From: Mucilaginibacter sp. OK283
Lineage (GTDB): Bacteria > Bacteroidota > Bacteroidia > Sphingobacteriales > Sphingobacteriaceae
Direction: 5' to 3'
Length of the DNA stretch: 64,000 nucleotides
Assembly (NCBI RefSeq): GCF_900110415.1
Contig: NZ_FODR01000013.1
Coordinates: forward strand, 168,502-232,501
How positions within the stretch are numbered: position 1 is the first letter of the stretch; each line of letters begins with the position of its first letter. The notes under the pieces were generated by a model that saw only the letters and a program-made list of their open reading frames with translations, was not told where the DNA came from and searched no databases. Shown here one piece after another: positions 60,250 through 64,000 of the stretch. The position numbers and the translations under genes were made by a program.

Positions 60250-60280
60250 CTGTTTTTGGATTTATAATTTAAGTTTACAC

Positions 60281-61405
60281 TTAAGCATAGCTATTGAGCA
60301 TCACCGGCATAACCAGCATCAGCACATCTTCATTTTCATCACCTCCCTGTGGCAGCAGTAAGCCGGCACGGTTTGGAGTCGACATCTCCAAAGATACTTC
60401 TTCGCAACTTAAATTCTTCAACATTTCTATTAAAAATCTTGCGTTAAAGCCAATTTCCATGTCATCACCTTCATACTGGCAGGTTAAACGCTCGTGGGCC
60501 TCGTTTGCAAAGTCAATATCTTCTGATGATATATTCAGTTCACTACCGTTTATTTTAAGCCTTACCTGGTGGGTTGTTTTGTTGGCGTAAATAGCCACAC
60601 GGTTTAACGAGCCCAGGAAGGTAAGCCTGTCGATAGTTAATTTATTAGGATTGTTTTGTGGGATAACCGCTTCGTAATCAGGGTAACGCTCATCTATTAA
60701 CCTACAAACAAGGTTAATATGGTTAAATTTAAAAAACGCGCTGGTTGAGTTATACTCTACAGATACGTTTACATCGTCGTTTGGCAAAGCCGATTTAAGC
60801 AGCGTTAAAGCTTTTTTAGGCAATATAAACGCGGTAGTGCTTGCAGCTTTGGCATCCTTACGGCGGTAACGTACCAGCTTGTGGGCATCGGTAGCTACAA
60901 AAGTAAGGTGCTGTGTGCTTAACTGGCAGTAAACACCCGTCATGGCGGGGCGCAGTTCATCGTTACTTACCGCGAAGATGGTTTTATTAATAGCCTCGGC
61001 CAAAACAGATGCCGGCAGGTTTACTGACGATGCATTTTCGACAACAGGGATCTTCGGAAAATCTTCACCATTCTCGCCGCTTAGTTTGTATTTACCATCA
61101 CCGGCGTTTATTTCGATAGCAAAAGTTTGGTCATCAACCGAAAACGCCACCGGCTGCTCCGGTAACGACTTTAAGGTCTCTAACAAAATACGCGATGGTA
61201 TGGCAATACGGCCATTCTCCTTAGCTTCAACAGTTAAGGAAGTGGTCATGCTGGTTTGCAGGTCAGTTGCCGAAATGGTTAAGTTTCCTTCCTTTATCTC
61301 GAACAAAAAGTTTTCCAGTATAGGCAAAACAGTGCTGTTGCTTAGGGCGCCGCTCACTGCCTGCAGTTGTTTGAGTAAAGTTGTGGTAGAAACAATAAAT
61401 CTCAT
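60281..61405 (-). CDS. dnaN: DNA polymerase III beta subunit (sliding clamp)
   Basis: Ring-forming processivity clamp, 374 residues, with three equivalent domains. The opening MRFIVSTTTLLKQLQAVSGA and the C-terminal peptide-binding region ending LMLVMPVMLNSYA are typical; RYPDYEAVIP is the conserved block between domains 2 and 3. It encircles DNA and holds polymerase and repair proteins. It is monocistronic here, with a terminator behind and a likely TATTTTTG box at 61425-61432. dnaA and recF are not adjacent, so this is not the classic dnaA-dnaN origin block. Confidence 0.97.
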   Translation of the reverse strand: MRFIVSTTTLLKQLQAVSGALSNSTVLPILENFLFEIKEGNLTISATDLQTSMTTSLTVEAKENGRIAIPSRILLETLKSLPEQPVAFSVDDQTFAIEINAGDGKYKLSGENGEDFPKIPVVENASSVNLPASVLAEAINKTIFAVSNDELRPAMTGVYCQLSTQHLTFVATDAHKLVRYRRKDAKAASTTAFILPKKALTLLKSALPNDDVNVSVEYNSTSAFFKFNHINLVCRLIDERYPDYEAVIPQNNPNKLTIDRLTFLGSLNRVAIYANKTTHQVRLKINGSELNISSEDIDFANEAHERLTCQYEGDDMEIGFNARFLIEMLKNLSCEEVSLEMSTPNRAGLLLPQGGDENEDVLMLVMPVMLNSYA

Positions 61406-61424
61406 ATGGGTCTAATTAATCTAT

Positions 61425-61432
61425 CAAAAATA
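61425..61432 (-). promoter_or_regulatory. Possible -7 box of dnaN
   Basis: TATTTTTG on the minus strand matches TAnnTTTG and lies 19 bp before the ATG in the 33 bp gap after the GldFG gene. No TTG was found at the right distance, so support is limited. Confidence 0.35.
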
Positions 61433-61438
61433 TAAAAT

Positions 61439-63844
61439 TTAATGGGCATACTTCCGCTTGCGGATATAATGTTGAAAAATAGCACATATTAACACTAAAG
61501 CAAGTGGGCCAACCGTATTTACCAGTTGCCAGTACAATTTTTCGTTGCGGATGCGGGCACGGTTAAGCAGGCGGATCTTAATCTCTTTGGTACGCAGGGC
61601 AATAAGGCCCGAATCGTCGGTCATGTAATCGGCAATGTTAAGCAACAGATTTTTGTTGCCGTAACTTTGCTGGGTGTAATGGTCGTAACCTAACGGATAC
61701 GGCGAACCATCGCTGCCTATCTGATTTTTCAAAATGTCTCCATCACTTATCACTACCATTTTGGTGGGCACACTTTCGGGCATAATGGTGACCGCTTCAC
61801 CCAAACTATCGGGCAGCGGGCGATTGCGCCAGTCGGATGCAAACTTCCCTTCCAGCAATACGGCAACCGTTTTGGGCGTGCCCTGGAAGTCTTTAGGGTT
61901 TGGCTCCTGCTCCAGCGCCTGTAACGACAGGATATGCGGCGCGCTTATCTTTTTATTGTAGGGCGATGATGCCAGCAGGATAGTTTTTTTAACGTTTTTG
62001 GTATCCAGCAGATCAATAGTGCTGGCAAATTCGCTGTGTATCGCATCCAGGTTTTTTACCATGGGGTGTTTAGAATAGGGCATAAACAGCGGGTAATATA
62101 ACCAGGGCAGCATCTGGATTTGCGCCTGGCCGCCAACCTCGCCGGTACTTACCGGGATGGGCGAACAGCTCATATCGGCAATCAAATCATAATTGATGCG
62201 CACTCCGTAGCGAAACAGCTGATCATCCAGGTTGAGTTGCTTGGGGAACGACATTTGTTCGCCGCCGTGGCCGCGCAGGCTATCCAGTTCGGCGCTTACC
62301 TGGTCAATCGTCCACAGCACTTTGCCGCCGCGCATAATGTACTGGTCGAGCTTAAACTTCTCCAGTTCGGTAAATTTACGGTCGGGTTTTGGGATAACCA
62401 ATAGTTTAATGTTTTGTAACGCCTTAAACGGAATGGTAGCCAGGTTTAACCTACCCACTTCGAAACCATCCGACAGCGATTTCATGGCATCATTCAGCTG
62501 CACATCGGTAAGCTCACGATGGCCTTCGGTAAAACCAATCTGCGGTTTGCCGCCGCTTACCGCTTTTTTTATGGCCGATGTAAAGGCATACTCCAGGTTT
62601 TGAACCGAGATATTGATCTGCTCCTCATCTGACGATCCGATACGGGTTTGTACCAGGTTAACCACCACTTCTTTGTCGCCCGATTTTACAACAGCCTCGG
62701 GGAATATTAACTTTTGCGATACGCCATCATCAGTTTTAAAGCTGATGTTTTGGCCTACCACCCCTTTAGATTCATAATCCTCATAAGCTTCTTTTTGCTT
62801 ATCATCGGGCAGTTTTTTGATAGTTGATAACAGATCGACAAATTCAAATTGGATATTGCCATGGCTATAAGCCTTTAAATCGGTTATCATATCGCGGGCG
62901 GCACCTTGCAGGCGTTTCATCCCGGCAGGCAAACCACTGCCCTGCAGGTAAACCGTAATTTTTACCGGTTTTGATAAATCGTTTATAATTTTCCGGCTGA
63001 TGGGCGATATGGTAAAGCGTTTCTCGGTAGTAAAATCAAACCGGGTAAAGGCAAACTGCGCTATAATACCAATTAATATAAAAGCCGATATTAAACCAAC
63101 CATAACCGTGGTATTTAGCTGCTTTTGCCGCTGCTTTATCAGTATAAACAAGGTAAGCCATATAAAAGCGCTGGCCACCAATAAAAAGTAAACCAAATCG
63201 CGCGTATCCAGCACACCACGGCTTACCGATTGGTAGTGCTGGGTTATACCCAGGCTTTGCAGGCCAAGATCCTGCAATGATAGCATCTGGCTCAGGGAAT
63301 CAAACCCGCTGTAAAAAAAGAAACACAGGAAAACTGCAATGGTAAAAGCAATAATTTGATTTTTGGTGATAGACGATGCAAACAAACCTATAGCGGCGAA
63401 CGCTGCCCCCAACAAGAACAACCCGATGTACGAGCCTATAACTGCGCCGGTATCAATATTGCCTTGTGGCGTACCCAGTATGCTCACCGAATAATAATAA
63501 ATCAGCGTAGGCAGTAGTGCAAACAGTACAATGAACAGGCAGGCAAAGTATTTGCCCAACACAATTTCCCAATCTTTTAACGGGCGGGTAAAAAGCAGTT
63601 CAAATGTTCCTTCTTTACGTTCCTCGGCCAGCGAGCGCATGGTGATGGCCGGTATCAGGAACATGAACAGGTAGGGCGCGGTACTAAACAGGCTGTCGAG
63701 GCCGGCATAACCGTAATCCAGGATGCTGGAATCAGGAAATACCCAAAGGAACAAACCCAAAACCAGTAAAAAAACGCCAATGGTAACGTAAGCCACCAAC
63801 GAACTGAGGTATGATGTTATTTCTTTTTTGAGGATGCTAAGCAC
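61439..63844 (-). CDS. GldF-GldG fusion: ABC-type permease with auxiliary domain
   Basis: An 801-residue membrane protein that joins two gliding-associated ABC components. Residues 1-240 are GldF-like ABC-2 permease with six membrane helices, including AITMRSLAEERKEGTFELLF and RPLKDWEIVLGKYFACLF. Residues ~245-801 are GldG-like: a helix (~246-266), a large periplasmic part beginning FTTEKRFTISPISRKIIND and including KPQIGFTEGHRELTDVQLND and VLWTIDQVSAELDS, and a C-terminal anchor helix (about 773-793). In Flavobacterium johnsoniae GldF and GldG are separate. The ATPase GldA is not in the window. A heptamer array starts about 60 bp upstream. Gliding itself is not implied; the complex is also found in non-gliding members. 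Confidence 0.88.
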   Translation of the reverse strand: MLSILKKEITSYLSSLVAYVTIGVFLLVLGLFLWVFPDSSILDYGYAGLDSLFSTAPYLFMFLIPAITMRSLAEERKEGTFELLFTRPLKDWEIVLGKYFACLFIVLFALLPTLIYYYSVSILGTPQGNIDTGAVIGSYIGLFLLGAAFAAIGLFASSITKNQIIAFTIAVFLCFFFYSGFDSLSQMLSLQDLGLQSLGITQHYQSVSRGVLDTRDLVYFLLVASAFIWLTLFILIKQRQKQLNTTVMVGLISAFILIGIIAQFAFTRFDFTTEKRFTISPISRKIINDLSKPVKITVYLQGSGLPAGMKRLQGAARDMITDLKAYSHGNIQFEFVDLLSTIKKLPDDKQKEAYEDYESKGVVGQNISFKTDDGVSQKLIFPEAVVKSGDKEVVVNLVQTRIGSSDEEQINISVQNLEYAFTSAIKKAVSGGKPQIGFTEGHRELTDVQLNDAMKSLSDGFEVGRLNLATIPFKALQNIKLLVIPKPDRKFTELEKFKLDQYIMRGGKVLWTIDQVSAELDSLRGHGGEQMSFPKQLNLDDQLFRYGVRINYDLIADMSCSPIPVSTGEVGGQAQIQMLPWLYYPLFMPYSKHPMVKNLDAIHSEFASTIDLLDTKNVKKTILLASSPYNKKISAPHILSLQALEQEPNPKDFQGTPKTVAVLLEGKFASDWRNRPLPDSLGEAVTIMPESVPTKMVVISDGDILKNQIGSDGSPYPLGYDHYTQQSYGNKNLLLNIADYMTDDSGLIALRTKEIKIRLLNRARIRNEKLYWQLVNTVGPLALVLICAIFQHYIRKRKYAH

Positions 63845-63905
63845 TGCTGTATATAATATGCTGAAACGCCGAAATTACAACAATAATATACGAATGCAAA
63901 AAGAG

Positions 63906-64000
63906 GTTGTGAGTTGTGAGTTGTGAGTTGTGAGTTGTGAGTTGTGAGTTGTGAGTTGTGAGTTGTGAGTTGTGAGTTGTGAGTTGTGAGTTGTGAGTTG
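63906..64000. repeat. Perfect heptamer array (GTTGTGA), continuing past window edge
   Basis: GTTGTGA is repeated without a single change for 13.5 units (95 bp) up to the end of the window. It lies upstream of the GldF-GldG gene. The lack of mutations suggests a young or length-variable array. Confidence 0.95.

Noticed and set aside
60281..61405. dnaN region as replication origin
   Set aside because: dnaA, recF and a DnaA-box cluster are missing around dnaN; the only DnaA-box cluster seen is before ftsZ and lacks an obvious AT-rich unwinding array.

Overview
The window looks like chromosomal DNA from a Bacteroidota of the family Sphingobacteriaceae, closest in style to Mucilaginibacter or Pedobacter (inference from gene content, not a database match). 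Evidence: many TonB-dependent receptors, lipoproteins with a Cys-Lys-Lys start, a gliding-type GldF/GldG protein, a short region-1.1-less primary sigma factor, a PASTA-tailed FtsI, a serine-palmitoyltransferase-like enzyme, TAnnTTTG-type -7 promoter boxes, and a dcw cluster without murF. No tRNA, rRNA, CRISPR array, prophage or intact insertion sequence was seen.

Layout. 1-5 kb: 3' end of a TonB-linked outer-membrane barrel gene, a KTSC protein, a DUF1634 membrane protein, an acidic coiled protein, thymidine kinase and a single-domain response regulator. 5-10 kb: a FecA-like receptor, a lipoprotein GH13 amylase and a cold-shock protein. 10-18.6 kb: primary sigma factor, AsmA-like protein, a DoxX-like membrane protein, twin small lipoproteins, homocysteine methyltransferase and a DUF72 protein behind a MITE-like element. 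18.6-31.4 kb: UbiD decarboxylase, a four-helix-bundle (S23/IVP) gene, an M16 peptidase pair, TauE permease, GH20 hexosaminidase, BtuF-like protein, LysE exporter and an alpha-oxoamine synthase.

31.7-48.2 kb is the division and cell-wall (dcw) cluster, read on the minus strand: mraZ-rsmH-ftsL-ftsI-murE-[four-helix gene]-mraY-murD-ftsW-murG-murC-ftsQ-ftsA-ftsZ. It makes lipid-linked peptidoglycan precursors (MurC/D/E, MraY, MurG), polymerises and crosslinks them at the septum (FtsW, FtsI) and builds the division ring (FtsQ/L/A/Z). A three-box MraZ operator precedes it and three TTTTCCACA DnaA-type boxes sit just before ftsZ. 48-64 kb: a decayed antitoxin/PIN toxin pair, CutC, a siderophore receptor with a PepSY membrane protein, a polysaccharide deacetylase, small secreted proteins, a CocE/S15 hydrolase, two DUF4397 lipoproteins, the DNA polymerase sliding clamp and a GldF-GldG fusion.

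The most unusual content is the intergenic repeat landscape. (1) Two copies of a long inverted-repeat element lie in the mraY-murD and ftsW-murG junctions and run into the downstream reading frames, so MurD and MurG carry the same repeat-encoded N-terminal peptide. (2) Both four-helix-bundle genes are framed by perfect inverted repeats, an architecture like 23S rRNA intervening sequences but outside rRNA. (3) Several other junctions carry inverted pairs of locus-specific 7-12 bp word repeats. (4) TGTCAT...ATGACA palindromes, a 143 bp palindrome, a 252 bp MITE-like element, a 20 bp hairpin tandem array and a perfect heptamer array complete the set.
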